From NCBI GenBank assembly GCA_020633495.1, contig JACKDR010000002.1:1-64000 (forward strand): a stretch of 64,000 nucleotides of DNA, given 5' to 3'. Origin of the DNA: Kofleriaceae bacterium. GTDB taxonomy: Bacteria; Myxococcota_A; Polyangia; Haliangiales; Haliangiaceae. The notes beneath the pieces were generated by a model. That model was not told the origin of the DNA. It did not search any database and was given only the letters and a program-made list of their open reading frames with translations. Every line of letters starts with the position of its first letter. Position 1 is the stretch's first letter. Below, piece after piece: positions 24,824 through 36,778 of the stretch. The position numbers and the translations under genes were made by a program.

Positions 24824-26104
24824 ATGTCGACCTCTCGTGCGGGGCTGTCGTCACGGGCTCTGGCGCTCGGCCTGACCGGCGCGTTCGCGCTGCTCGGATG
24901 CGGTGGTGGTGGCGGCGGCGGCGACGACGACGACACCGGCGGCCCCGACGCCAGCGTGGTGGTGCCGCCCGACGCGCCCGCCGGCTTCACCGTGCGCGAT
25001 CGCGCCCGCGCCCTCGCCCAGCACCTGCGCGGCGACGGCCACTTCATGATCGGCGTCGGCAACGACAACAGCGGCCCCTACGACCACGCGGTGCCGATCG
25101 ACCTGCACTACGCCTACCTGGTCGGCTACGGCGACGACGGCGGCTGGCCGACCTGGAACGCCGACGGCATGTACGCGACCTACTTCGCGCAGGCCGCGGC
25201 GCAGCACGGCGTCACGCCGATGTACACGTACTACCAGCTCGCGCTCGAGCTCGAGAACGGCAACGACGCCGCGCTCGCCGACGGCGGCCGGATGCACCAG
25301 TACCTGACCGACATGCGCCTCTTGTTCACGCGCATCGCCGAGACCGGGGCGCCCGCGGTGGTCACGCTCGAGCCCGACTTCTTCGGCTACCTGATGCAGC
25401 GCGCCGACGCCGGCACGCCGCCCGACCAGCTGGTGGCGCGGACCCAGTTCGCCGACGTCCCCGAGTGCGCCGGCCTGCCCGAGACCGCGGCCGGGCTGAT
25501 GCGCTGCGTCCTGGCGATCGGCCACACGCTGGCGCCCGAGGCGCGCATCGGGTTCCACGCGTCGCAGTGGGGCGCCTGGTTCGACGCCACCGATCCGGGC
25601 GCCGACGTCGAGGCCTCCGGCCGCGCGGTCGGCGGGTTCCTGCGCTCGGTCGGCGCCGACGCCACCGACTTCGTCGCGGTCGAGACCCTCGATCGCGACG
25701 CCGGGTTCTGGGAGACCGGCGGCGGCGGCGGCACCTGCTCGGCCACCGGCGGGCCGCGCGGCCCGGTGTACTGGGACGCCGACAACGTCGCGCTCCCCAA
25801 CTTCGCCCAGCACCTGCGCTGGGTCGGGGCCCTGACCGAGGAGCTGCAGCGCCCCGCGATCTGGTGGCAGACCCCGCTGGGCGTGCCGGCCGCGACCTGC
25901 GGCGGCGCCGGCGGCGGCAGCGACGAGCACTGGCGCGACAACCGGGTCCGCTACTTCTTCGATCATGTCGACGAGCTGGTCGACGCCGGCGGCGCCGGGG
26001 CCACGTTCGGCACCGGGGCCGGCGGCCAGACCAACCTCGCCACCGACGGCGATCAGCTCAAGGACGCGGCGACCGCCTACCAGGCGGCGCCGTTCGCGCT
26101 GTAG
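24824..26104 (+). CDS. Secreted lipoprotein, possible TIM-barrel, unknown
   Basis: 426 aa from the ATG at 24824 (MSTSRAG). A clear lipoprotein signal ends LLGCG, followed by a Gly run and an Asp run as a flexible tether. The body has features of a glycoside-hydrolase-like barrel: HFMIGVGNDNSG, HYAYLVGYGDDGGWPTW, VTLEPDFFGYL, RIGFHASQWGAW, FVAVETLDRDAGFW and AIWWQTPLG at regular intervals, with acidic residues at strand ends (LEPD and VETLD could be catalytic). No established family was recognised. Three Cys pairs suggest periplasmic or surface disulphides. Confidence 0.6.
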   Translation: MSTSRAGLSSRALALGLTGAFALLGCGGGGGGGDDDDTGGPDASVVVPPDAPAGFTVRDRARALAQHLRGDGHFMIGVGNDNSGPYDHAVPIDLHYAYLVGYGDDGGWPTWNADGMYATYFAQAAAQHGVTPMYTYYQLALELENGNDAALADGGRMHQYLTDMRLLFTRIAETGAPAVVTLEPDFFGYLMQRADAGTPPDQLVARTQFADVPECAGLPETAAGLMRCVLAIGHTLAPEARIGFHASQWGAWFDATDPGADVEASGRAVGGFLRSVGADATDFVAVETLDRDAGFWETGGGGGTCSATGGPRGPVYWDADNVALPNFAQHLRWVGALTEELQRPAIWWQTPLGVPAATCGGAGGGSDEHWRDNRVRYFFDHVDELVDAGGAGATFGTGAGGQTNLATDGDQLKDAATAYQAAPFAL

Positions 26105-26122
26105 CCCGGCCCGCGCGGCGCG

Positions 26123-27271
26123 TCACGGCGCGCCGGTCAGCCAGCGCGGGATCCACTCCTCCTCTGGCGTGTCGGTCAGCCGGCTCTCGGCGGTGCCGTC
26201 GGCGCGCGCGATCCACAGATCGATGCGGCGGTCGCGGGTCGACGCGTAGACCAGGTGGGCGCCGTCGGGCGACCACGCCGGCGCCTCGTCGCGCGCACCC
26301 GGCGCCGACAGCCGGGTCGCGGTCGCCGCGGCGACGTCGGCGATCCACACCTCGGACGCACCGTCCCGGGTCGACACCGTGTAGGCGACGCGGCGTCCGT
26401 CGGGCGACCACGTCGGCGCCAGCTCCTCGCCCGCGGCGTCGCCGTCGTGGAGGTGGCGCGCGCCGGTGCCGTCGGGGTGGACCAGGAAGATCCGCGGCCC
26501 GCCCTCGCGGTCGCTGACGAACGCGATCCACGCGCCGTCGGGCGACCACGCCGCGCCCCAGTCGTCGCGGTGGAACGCGGTCAGCCGCTGCAGGTGGCCG
26601 CCGCCGAGATCCATGACGTAGATCTCGGCGTCGCCGTCGCGGCTCGACGTGAACGCGACCCGCTTGCCGTCGGGCGACAGCGACGGCTCGAAGTTGCCGG
26701 CCGGGTCGTCGGTGAGCCGGGACGCGGCGCCGGTGCGCGGATCGATCCGGTAGAGGTCGCGGAAGCTGCGGGCGTCGCTCTCGACGACGATGACCTTGCC
26801 GTCGGCGGTGGTGGTGGGGGCGCGGACCCGCGCGCTGGCGGCGCCCAGCGCGGTGGCGTCGTCGGGGCCGGCGCCGAGCCGGACCAGCTGCTCGGTGTGG
26901 ACGTCGCCGGCGTCGATCGTGTGCAGGGCCATGGCGACCGGCGTCGGCGCCGGGAACCAGCTGCCGCCGGCCGGGGTCAGCGTGCGTCCCGGTCCCGGGT
27001 GCGCGGGGTCGAGGACGATGACCCGGTACGCGCCCTCGCGGCCGGCGGCCGCCAGGATCCGCCCGGGCAGCGCGGCGACCTCGTCGGCGGAGAGCGCGGG
27101 ACGGGACGGCGAGGCGACCACCGCCGTCCCACCGTCGGCGGGCGCCACCGCCGCCCCGTCCCGCGGGTTTCCGGCCGTGGCGCCGCCGTCGCCGGGAGGC
27201 GCGGCGCGCCGGCTCGACCCACAGGCCGCGGTCGCGAGGACCGCGGCCGCGACGACGCTGAGGCGGCTCAC
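26123..27271 (-). CDS. PD40/TolB-like propeller lipoprotein
   Basis: 382 aa, GTG start at 27271. The lipobox is LATAACG, followed by an Ala/Gly/Asp linker. At least four PD40-type blades are visible, each with (S/W)SPDG followed by (R/A)VAFTS or IAFVSDR and then (I/L)(Y/F/W) strands, e.g. LSPDGKRVAFTSSRDGDAEI and WSPDGAWIAFVSDREGG. This is the TolB-type beta propeller. Unlike TolB there is no N-terminal TolB_N domain and no Pal/Tol cluster nearby, so it is probably a lipid-anchored binding protein. Confidence 0.78.
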   Translation of the reverse strand: MSRLSVVAAAVLATAACGSSRRAAPPGDGGATAGNPRDGAAVAPADGGTAVVASPSRPALSADEVAALPGRILAAAGREGAYRVIVLDPAHPGPGRTLTPAGGSWFPAPTPVAMALHTIDAGDVHTEQLVRLGAGPDDATALGAASARVRAPTTTADGKVIVVESDARSFRDLYRIDPRTGAASRLTDDPAGNFEPSLSPDGKRVAFTSSRDGDAEIYVMDLGGGHLQRLTAFHRDDWGAAWSPDGAWIAFVSDREGGPRIFLVHPDGTGARHLHDGDAAGEELAPTWSPDGRRVAYTVSTRDGASEVWIADVAAATATRLSAPGARDEAPAWSPDGAHLVYASTRDRRIDLWIARADGTAESRLTDTPEEEWIPRWLTGAP

Positions 27272-27308
27272 CCGGAGATCCTAGCCGGCCGCCTCGGCGT
27301 CCGCGCGG

Positions 27309-28934
<1,626 letters not shown>

Positions 28935-29123
28935 GGACATCTCCTTCGCGAACTGAAAGCCCGGCGTTACGGACGGTGGCCAGTGCAGTGGCCATGCCAC
29001 GCACCCGCTCACACACTTCCCGCCGGTTGCGCGACTGACCGATCGGTTCGGCCCTCCACCGGCTGCACACGCCGAGTTGCAGGCGGGCGTCGCCACCCCG
29101 GCGACGACGGAGGTGGATGTAGG

Positions 29124-29129
29124 TACAGT
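29124..29129 (+). promoter_or_regulatory. -10-like box before tlyA
   Basis: TACAGT ends 5 bases before the GTG of tlyA, so a transcript started here would have essentially no leader. No good -35 is visible 17 bases upstream. Confidence 0.4.
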
Positions 29130-29134
29130 GGGCC

Positions 29135-30099
<965 letters not shown>

Positions 30100-30121
<22 letters not shown>

Positions 30122-30336
30122 ATCAGCGGCGAGAACACGGCCAGGGTCACCACGACGTAGATCGCGATGGCGCGATCGTTGGGCAGGCCGCTGCGGCCGT
30201 TGAAGCGCGCGTGACACGCCGGGCACTCGACGTGGTGCAGCATGCGCGGGCCGAGCGCCCCGCCCCACCAGGTGAAGCCGACCGGCGACGGCGTGACCTG
30301 AGCCTGGCACTTGGGGCACGCGACCTCGGGCTGCAT
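30100..30336 (-). CDS. Small zinc-ribbon membrane protein
   Basis: 78 aa. CPKC at residues 7-10 and CPAC at about 38-41 form a likely zinc ribbon, and a C-terminal hydrophobic helix (YVVVTLAVFSPLIYWVL) anchors it. Small ribbon-plus-helix proteins of this kind are common in Myxococcota and have no assigned function. It converges on tlyA with a 22-base overlap. Confidence 0.7.
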
Positions 30337-30389
30337 GCGGTCAGGGTAGGCCCCGCGAGGATCGCGATCAACGGCCAGGTCCGACGCGC

Positions 30390-30395
30390 TACCCT
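30390..30395 (+). promoter_or_regulatory. -10-like box before the GNAT gene
   Basis: TACCCT ends 6 bases before the GTG at 30402, the same arrangement as at tlyA and argH. This supports GTG 30402 over the internal ATG at 30429. Confidence 0.35.
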
Positions 30396-30401
30396 GGGCG
30401 C

Positions 30402-31325
30402 GTGGCCCCGTCCGCCGCGACGATCACGATGACCATCGAGCCGCTGGCGCGCGCCGATCTCGCCGAGGCGCGCGCGCTGCTGGCGGCGGCGTGCCGGTTC
30501 GATCGCGCCGCCGAGGTCGCCGACGAGAAGCTGTTCGGCGCCGCGCCGGCCGGCGACGCCGCGACCTGGGCGGCCCGCGCCGGCGGCGCGATGGTCGGGA
30601 TCGCCGCGGTCACCGGCGATCGCCTGCGCCTGCTCGCGGTCGCGCCCGAGGCGCGCGGCCGCGGCGTCGTCGGCGGCCGGCTGCTCGAGCAGGCCCGCGC
30701 CCACGCCGGCGCCAGCGGCGAGGTCCGCCTGCGTACGCTCGATCTCGCCGGCAACTACCTCGCGCCCGGCGTCGATGCCCGCGACGTCGACTCGCTGCGC
30801 TGGCTGGAGCGCCGCGGCTTCGTCCGCAAGGTGGTCCACGAGAACCTGCTGATCGACCTGCGCGCCAACCGGCGGGTCGGCGCCGACCACGCCGCCGCGC
30901 TCGCCGCCGCCGCCACCGCGCGCGGCTACCAGCTGCGCCGGGCCCGCGCCGACGAGCCCGGCCTCACCGACGCCATCGCCGCCGGCTTCGGCGGCGCCTG
31001 GCCGTTCGAGGTCGCGCGCGCCCTCACGTTCTCGCCGCCCGGCGTCCACGTCGCCATCGCCGCCGACGGCACGCTGGCCGCGTTCGCCGCCCACGACGGC
31101 AACAACCAGGGCCTGGGCTGGTTCGGCCCGGCCGGGACCTGGCCGGCGCACCGCGGCCAGGGCCTGGGCGAGGCGCTGCTCGCGGCCTGCCTGGTCGACG
31201 TCGCCGCCCATCACGACGTCTGCGAAGTTGCCTGGATCGGTCCGCGCGCGTTCTATGAGAAGGCCGCCGGGATCGCCGGCGAGCGCCGCTTCATCGTGCT
31301 CGCGAAAGACCTCCGCCAACCATGA
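30402..31325 (+). CDS. Tandem GNAT-family N-acetyltransferase
   Basis: 307 aa. The N-terminal GNAT has the acetyl-CoA loop LLAVAPEARGRGVVGGRLLE (about 77-96). A second, diverged GNAT half has WPAHRGQGLGEALLAACL in the same position near residue 250 and ends in the ARAFYEKAAG-type helix. Two-domain GNATs of this kind acetylate small amines or peptides, and the substrate is not predictable here. Its stop overlaps the next start (ATGA at 31322-31325), so it is co-translated with the sugar-nucleotide transferase. The ATG at 30429 is an alternative start. Confidence 0.82.
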   Translation: MAPSAATITMTIEPLARADLAEARALLAAACRFDRAAEVADEKLFGAAPAGDAATWAARAGGAMVGIAAVTGDRLRLLAVAPEARGRGVVGGRLLEQARAHAGASGEVRLRTLDLAGNYLAPGVDARDVDSLRWLERRGFVRKVVHENLLIDLRANRRVGADHAAALAAAATARGYQLRRARADEPGLTDAIAAGFGGAWPFEVARALTFSPPGVHVAIAADGTLAAFAAHDGNNQGLGWFGPAGTWPAHRGQGLGEALLAACLVDVAAHHDVCEVAWIGPRAFYEKAAGIAGERRFIVLAKDLRQP

Positions 31326-32308
31326 CCCGCGCCATGCTGCTGTGCGCCGGCCTGGGCACCCGCCTGGGCGCGCTGTCCGACGAGCGTCCCAAGCCGATGC
31401 TGCCGGTGTGCGACCTGCCGATCCTCCGCTACGGGATCGCGCTGCTGGTCGGCCACGGCATCACCGACATCGTCATCAACCTCCACCACCGCGGCGACGT
31501 CATCGAGGACGACCTCGGCGACGGCGCGGCGCTGGGCGCGCGCATCCAGTACAGCCGCGAGGACGTCCTGCTCGACACCGGCGGCGGCCTCAAGCGCGCC
31601 CTGCCGCTGCTCGATCCCGACGGCCGCGACGAGCCGTTCGTGTCGATGAACGGCAAGCTGATCTTCGACCTCGACCTCCACGCCCTGCTCGACGCCTACC
31701 GCCGCGACCCCGGCGTCCTCGGCACGATGGTGGTGCGCGCGGTCCCCGACGCCCGCGCCTGGGGCGCCGTCATGGTCCGCCCCGACGACGCCGGCCACCC
31801 GCGCGTCCGCGACGTCCTCGGCGACGGCGAGCACATGTTCTGCGGCGTCCACGTCACCCGGCCGTCGGTGGTGGCGCGCCTGCCCGAGGGCAAGGCCTGC
31901 ATGATCCGCCAGGGCTACCTGCCGTGGCTGCGCGCCGGCGAGCCGGTCGCCGCGTTCGTCCACGACGGCGGCTACTTCGCCGAGCACTCGACGCCGGCGC
32001 GCTATCTGGCCAGCAACGTCGCGCTGCTCGGCGGCACCACGCTGCGCCACCCGCCCGGGGTCCTCACCGGCGTCGACCCGACCGCGCGTGTCGCCGCGGA
32101 CGCGCGGATCGTCGCGCCGGTCCGGATCGGCCCGGGCGCCACGATCGGCGCCGGCGCCACGGTCGGGCCCGACGCGGTCGTCGGCCGCGGCGCCACCGTC
32201 GCCGACGGCGCCACCGTGCGACGCGCGGTGGTGTGGGCCGAGGCCCGGGCCGAGGGCGTCGTCGAGGACGCGATCGTCGGCAAGAGCGCCACGATTCCGG
32301 CCATCTAG
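31322..32308 (+). CDS. Sugar-1-phosphate nucleotidyltransferase with left-handed beta helix
   Basis: 328 aa. The N-terminus AMLLCAGLGTRLGALSDERPKPMLPV is the NTP-transferase signature with the pyrophosphate loop and catalytic Lys. DTGGGLKRAL and FVSMNGKLIFDLDL follow the mannose-1-phosphate guanylyltransferase / glucose-1-phosphate thymidylyltransferase pattern. Residues ~245-325 are hexapeptide repeats (VAADARI VAPVRIGPGATIGAGATVG…) forming a beta helix. It activates a sugar phosphate for envelope or polysaccharide synthesis; GDP-mannose is the likeliest product but is not certain. It is coupled to the GNAT gene by a 4-base overlap. Confidence 0.85.
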   Translation: MTRAMLLCAGLGTRLGALSDERPKPMLPVCDLPILRYGIALLVGHGITDIVINLHHRGDVIEDDLGDGAALGARIQYSREDVLLDTGGGLKRALPLLDPDGRDEPFVSMNGKLIFDLDLHALLDAYRRDPGVLGTMVVRAVPDARAWGAVMVRPDDAGHPRVRDVLGDGEHMFCGVHVTRPSVVARLPEGKACMIRQGYLPWLRAGEPVAAFVHDGGYFAEHSTPARYLASNVALLGGTTLRHPPGVLTGVDPTARVAADARIVAPVRIGPGATIGAGATVGPDAVVGRGATVADGATVRRAVVWAEARAEGVVEDAIVGKSATIPAI

Positions 32309-32431
32309 CGCGGCCGCGGCGGGCCGCTCCCGGGCCGCGACCATCCAGCGCGTCCACCGGCTGGTGTCGATGCCGAACATGCAGTACGACGCCATCGCGG
32401 GCCGGGGCTGACGTCCGGCGCGCGTCACGCC

Positions 32432-33670
32432 ATGAGCCACCCCGGGCCCACCGACGACGAGCGCGCCGCGATCACCTACCTGCGCTCGCCGCTGGCGGTG
32501 CGCGCGCGCTGCGAGAACGTCCTGGCCCGCGGCCTCGACGGCGGCCTGACCCACTTCGCGGTCGACCTCGATCAGATCGCCGCGGCCGCCGCCGAGGTCG
32601 CCGCGGTCACCCGCGAGCGCTACCCGACGCTGCAGGTGCCCGGCCACGGCCGGATGAACCAGCTCGGCGCCGGCGATGTCGACCGCGTCGCCGACCTCGC
32701 CGCCCAGATGGCCGGCCTGCCGCGCATGGAGCGCGCCCGGGCGCTCGTCGATCTGGTGCTGATCAGCGTCGTCCTCGACACCCGCGCCGGCGACGCCTGG
32801 CGCTACCACGAGGCCGCCACCGGCCAGACCCTCACCGGCTCCGAGGGCCTGGCGGTCGCGACCCTGCACGCGTTCGCCGCCGGCCTGTTCTCCGCCGAGA
32901 AGCGCGAGCCGTGGCGGGTCGACGCCCGGCGCCTGGTCGAGCTCGACGACGGCGATCTGGCGGCCGCGCTGCAGGTCGGCCCCGACAACCCGCTGGTCGG
33001 GCTCGCCGGCCGCGCCCAGCTGCTGCGCCGCCTCGGCTCGGCGCTGCGCGGCTCGACCTGGTTCCCGGGCGCGCGGCCCGGCTCGTTGATCGACTCGCTG
33101 GGCGCGCTGTCCCGCGACGGCGCGGTCGCCGCCGCCGAGCTGCTCGGCGCGCTGCTCGACGGCCTCGGCGACGTCTGGCCGGGCGCGATCGCGCTCGGCG
33201 GCGTCCCGCTCGGCGACGTCGGCCGGCACCCCGCCGCCGGCGGCGACGGCCCCGGCGCCGGCCTGGTCCCGTTCCACGCGCGGTCGCAGTGGCTCGCCTA
33301 CTCGCTGTTCGAGCCGCTCGCGGCCGCCGGCCTCACGATCACCGCGCCGGGCGCGCTCACCGGCCTGCCCGAGCCCCGCAACGGCGGCCTGCTCGTCGAC
33401 ACCGGCGTGCTGACGCCGCGCCACGCCGGCGTCACCGGCGAGGCCCACGCCGTCGACGCCGAGCCCGTCGTCGAGTGGCGCGCGCTCACCGTCGCGCTGC
33501 TCGACCGGGTCGCCGACGCCGTCCGCGACCGCCTCGGCCGGTCGGCGTCCGAGCTGCCGCTGGCGAGCGTCCTCGAGGGCGGCACCGCGGCGGCCGGCCG
33601 GCGCCTGGCGGCGACCCGGCGCGCCCGGACGTCGCCGATCGAGATCACCTCCGACGGCACCGTGTTCTGA
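32432..33670 (+). CDS. DUF1688 / URC4-type uracil-catabolism protein
   Basis: 412 aa. The conserved DUF1688 stretches are present: AVRARCENVLARGLDGGLTHF, ALVDLVLISVVLDTRAGDAWRYHEAATGQTL, GSEGLAVATLHAF and LIDSLG near the middle. In yeast URC4 is required for uracil degradation by the URC pathway, where uracil is first converted to UMP. Consistent with that, the next gene 38 bases downstream is uracil phosphoribosyltransferase. The partner URC1 (GTP cyclohydrolase II-like) is not in the window. The exact reaction of URC4 is not known to me. No Shine-Dalgarno sequence is evident. Confidence 0.85.
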   Translation: MSHPGPTDDERAAITYLRSPLAVRARCENVLARGLDGGLTHFAVDLDQIAAAAAEVAAVTRERYPTLQVPGHGRMNQLGAGDVDRVADLAAQMAGLPRMERARALVDLVLISVVLDTRAGDAWRYHEAATGQTLTGSEGLAVATLHAFAAGLFSAEKREPWRVDARRLVELDDGDLAAALQVGPDNPLVGLAGRAQLLRRLGSALRGSTWFPGARPGSLIDSLGALSRDGAVAAAELLGALLDGLGDVWPGAIALGGVPLGDVGRHPAAGGDGPGAGLVPFHARSQWLAYSLFEPLAAAGLTITAPGALTGLPEPRNGGLLVDTGVLTPRHAGVTGEAHAVDAEPVVEWRALTVALLDRVADAVRDRLGRSASELPLASVLEGGTAAAGRRLAATRRARTSPIEITSDGTVF

Positions 33671-33708
33671 TCTGCCCCACGAGCTCCCCCCGGATCCGGA
33701 GAATCAAG

Positions 33709-34341
33709 ATGTCAGGTGAGGTCCACGTCATCGGTCACCCGCTGGTGCAGCACAAGCTGTCGCTGATGCGCTCCAAGGAGACCAGCACCAAGAGCTTCCG
33801 CAACCTGCTGCGCGAGATCAGCATGCTGCTGGCCTACGAGGTCTGCCGCGACCTGCCGGTCACGATGACCCCGATCGAGACGCCGCTGGCCAAGATGGAC
33901 GCGCCGATCCTCGACGGCAAGAAGACGGTGCTGGTGTCGATCCTGCGCGCCGGCGGCGGCATCCTCGAGGGCATGCTGGAGATCCTGCCCAGCGCCCGGG
34001 TCGGCCACATCGGCCTGTACCGGGATCCCAAGACGCTCGACGCGGTCGAGTACTACTTCAAGGTGCCGGCCGAGATGACCGATCGTGACTGCATCGTCGT
34101 CGATCCGATGCTCGCCACCGGCAACTCGGCGGCGGCCGCGGTGGCGCGGCTCAAGGCGACCCGGCCGCGCTCGATCAAGTTCGTGTGCCTGCTGACCTGC
34201 CCCGAGGGCATCCAGGCGTTCCACGCCGCCCATCCGGACGTGCCGATCTACACCGCCGCGATCGACGAGCGCCTCAACGAGAAGGGGTACATCCTGCCCG
34301 GCCTCGGCGACGCCGGCGACCGGATGTTCGGCACCAAGTGA
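33709..34341 (+). CDS. upp: Uracil phosphoribosyltransferase
   Basis: 210 aa from the ATG at 33709, with GGAG about 8 bases upstream. It has all the family features: HPLVQHKLSLMR at the start, SILRAGGGILEGML, the PRPP loop VVDPMLATGNSA and the uracil-binding GYILPGLGDAGDRMFGT at the C-terminus. It converts uracil plus PRPP to UMP in salvage, or as the first step of the URC pathway given the neighbouring DUF1688 gene. Cytoplasmic. Confidence 0.96.
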   Translation: MSGEVHVIGHPLVQHKLSLMRSKETSTKSFRNLLREISMLLAYEVCRDLPVTMTPIETPLAKMDAPILDGKKTVLVSILRAGGGILEGMLEILPSARVGHIGLYRDPKTLDAVEYYFKVPAEMTDRDCIVVDPMLATGNSAAAAVARLKATRPRSIKFVCLLTCPEGIQAFHAAHPDVPIYTAAIDERLNEKGYILPGLGDAGDRMFGTK

Positions 34342-34366
34342 CGGCGGCGGCCGCGGTGGCCCGTGT

Positions 34367-34372
34367 TACCGT
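34367..34372 (+). promoter_or_regulatory. -10-like box before the WG-repeat gene
   Basis: TACCGT lies 8 bases before the GTG at 34381 and overlaps the alternative GTG at 34363. This favours 34381 as the real start and predicts a leaderless mRNA. Confidence 0.35.
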
Positions 34373-34380
34373 CGGGCGGC

Positions 34381-36597
34381 GTGACCTCGCTGCTGTCCGG
34401 GTACATCGACCGCACCGGTAGCCTCGTCATCCCGCTCGGGCTGCGCGACGCGCGCCCGTTCCACGGCGGGCTCGCGCTGGCCAAGCCGTTCGGCAGCTGG
34501 CGCTTCGGCATCATCGACGTCGACGGCTCGTGGGTCGTGGCGCCCGAGCTGGCGGCGTTCGGCGACTGGCGCGAGGACGTCTGCGGCTACAACGTCGGCG
34601 GCGAGGTCGACGGCGACGGCGAGGTCGTCGGCGGCCGGTGGGGCGTCGTCGGCGACGGCCGCATCATCGTGCCGCCGTCGCTCGAGGCGGTCGGCGGCTG
34701 CGGCCAGGGGCTGATCCCGTTCCGCCAGGGTGGCCGCTGGGGCTACCTCGATCGCAACACCGGCGCGCCGGTGATGCCGCCCAGCTTCGACGAGGCCGAC
34801 GACTTCCAGCACGACGACCTCGCGGTGGTCTACCAGGACGGCAAGGCCGGCTACCTCGACACCCGCGGCTACTGGCGGCTGGCCGCGACCTACGAGGCGC
34901 TGGCGCCGACCAGCGATCAGCGCGGCCGCGCCCAGATCGACGGCCGCTGGTACGTGATCGATCTCGACGGCAACGTGCTGTCCGACGGCTACGACGACAT
35001 CCTGCCGTTCATGGCCGGGATGGCCCGCGTCGTGCGCGGCGACCAGATCGCGTACGTCGGCCTCGACGGCCAGCTGCTCGGCGACGCCTGGTTCGACGAC
35101 GGCGCGCCCTACGCCGAGGGCCTGGCGCCGGTGCGGCGCGGCGACGCCTGGTTCTTCCTCGACGTCCGCGGCGCGACGCACGGCCCGTATCAGCGCGCGA
35201 TGTCGCCGACCGACGGCCTGGCCCGCTTCGTCGAGGCCGGCGGCGACGTCGGCTTCCTCGGCGTCGACGGCACGGTCAAGGTGCCGGCGCGCTACGCCTC
35301 CGCGTTCGGCTTCCACGAGGGCCTCGCCGCGGTCCTGCGCGACGAGCTGTGGACGTTCGTCGACGCCACCGGCAAGGAGCTCCACGAGCCGTACTGGCAC
35401 CGCGCCGGCAACTTCCACGAGGGCCTGTGCACCGTCCGCTACGGCGCCCGCGCCGGCGTCGTCGACAAGTCCGGCAAGGTCGTCGTGCCGCTCGAGCTCG
35501 ACGTCGTCGAGCCGTTCGCCGGCGGCCGCGCCGCGGTCAAGAAGGTGACCTGGCGCCCGGTCACCGCGCCGCCCACGGCCTGGCACGTGACGCCGGCCGA
35601 GGGCCTGGCGTTCCGCGGCTTCGCCGGCGCCGGCGCCGACGACGAGCTGCGGGTGTCGGTGTGCTTCGGCCGCGACGTCCGCGACGACGAGTCGCTGCGC
35701 ATGCAGCAGATCGTCGCGATGTGGCGGACGATCGCCGACGCCCACGCCGGCGGCGGCGCGCTGCGCGACGACTGGCTGGCCGACTACGCGGTGACGATGC
35801 GGGTCGGCGATCTGCCGTACCCGATCGAGCTGCTGCAGCTGCTGCTCGACGAGCTGCGCGAGGCCGACGTGCCGATCAAGGACGTCGCGCTGGCGCGGTT
35901 CCGCCCCGCCACCGAGCACGGCCTGCAGTTCACCGCCGGCTGGGAGGCGGTGCCGCACCCCGACGATCCCCACGGCTCGGCCTACTTCGACACCTTCGCC
36001 GACTACGCACGCCAGGCCTTCGACGGCACGCCGCCGCCGGCGTCGGAGTCGCCGCCGCAGCTGCTGGCCGGGCGCTGGGACGGCCGCGGCGAGCGCGTCG
36101 TCTACGCCGAGCGCACGTTCACGCTGCACCTGCCCGACGTCCGCGTCTGCTACGGCGTCACCCAGGACGGCTGGATCGCGCCCGACGCCCGCTCCCACGC
36201 CGTCGGCGAGGCGGTGACCGGCGCGCTGGCCGCGCGCTTCGACCGCCGCCGGGTCTGGTTCTTCCCGCCGCACAAGGATCCCGGGCCGCCGGCGCCGTTC
36301 ACCCGTGGCGGCGAGCCCGGCGTCGAGCCCCTGCAGCTCGACCTCGACGGCCGGTCGCGGCGCGGCTACGGCTTCGCGATCGACTGCGTCGCGTGCCTGC
36401 AGGATCTCGGGCCGGCGCAGTACCGGTACCGCGAGAACGAGCTGATGGAGGGCCTGGCCGACGCGGTGCGCGCGCTCGGCCTGGCGCCGGTGATCATGTG
36501 GCAGCGCTTCGGCAACCCGCTGCCGGTGCCCGCGTACCCGGGCTGGGCCCACCCGATGGAGCCCACCGTGTACGTGATCAACCTCTGGGAACGCTAG
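34381..36597 (+). CDS. WG-repeat protein with large C-terminal domain
   Basis: 738 aa. The N-terminal ~385 residues are about ten WG beta repeats, recognisable as (R/K)(W/A)G(Y/V)(L/V/I)D followed by G…V(V/L)P and a (F/L)xxGLA block: GRWGYLDRNTG, GKAGYLDTRG, GDAWFFLDVRG, ARAGVVDKSGK. The C-terminal ~300 residues are a different domain with DDELRVSVCFGRDVRDDES and conserved WKA-type Trp residues, not recognised. No signal peptide or membrane segment is visible, so it is probably cytoplasmic. WG repeats are usually binding scaffolds. GTG 34381 was preferred over GTG 34363 because of the upstream -10-like box. Confidence 0.78.
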   Translation: MTSLLSGYIDRTGSLVIPLGLRDARPFHGGLALAKPFGSWRFGIIDVDGSWVVAPELAAFGDWREDVCGYNVGGEVDGDGEVVGGRWGVVGDGRIIVPPSLEAVGGCGQGLIPFRQGGRWGYLDRNTGAPVMPPSFDEADDFQHDDLAVVYQDGKAGYLDTRGYWRLAATYEALAPTSDQRGRAQIDGRWYVIDLDGNVLSDGYDDILPFMAGMARVVRGDQIAYVGLDGQLLGDAWFDDGAPYAEGLAPVRRGDAWFFLDVRGATHGPYQRAMSPTDGLARFVEAGGDVGFLGVDGTVKVPARYASAFGFHEGLAAVLRDELWTFVDATGKELHEPYWHRAGNFHEGLCTVRYGARAGVVDKSGKVVVPLELDVVEPFAGGRAAVKKVTWRPVTAPPTAWHVTPAEGLAFRGFAGAGADDELRVSVCFGRDVRDDESLRMQQIVAMWRTIADAHAGGGALRDDWLADYAVTMRVGDLPYPIELLQLLLDELREADVPIKDVALARFRPATEHGLQFTAGWEAVPHPDDPHGSAYFDTFADYARQAFDGTPPPASESPPQLLAGRWDGRGERVVYAERTFTLHLPDVRVCYGVTQDGWIAPDARSHAVGEAVTGALAARFDRRRVWFFPPHKDPGPPAPFTRGGEPGVEPLQLDLDGRSRRGYGFAIDCVACLQDLGPAQYRYRENELMEGLADAVRALGLAPVIMWQRFGNPLPVPAYPGWAHPMEPTVYVINLWER

Positions 36598-36778
36598 ACA
36601 CCGCCGCGACCCCGGCGCCGGGCCCGGGCCCGCTGCGCGCGCGCGTGTTACCGGCTCGCGTCGCCGCCGCCGAGGCCCGTTCTCGACGGAGATTCAGGTT
36701 TCCGGCGTAACCCGCGGGACATCGGCTGGAAACATTCGGCCCGTAGACTCGTCGCGTCATTTCCTGGAGAGGACGGCG

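Noticed and set aside
32309..32431. Possible small gene between the nucleotidyltransferase and the DUF1688 gene
   Set aside because: The only frame is short, Arg-rich and without a ribosome site or -10 box.
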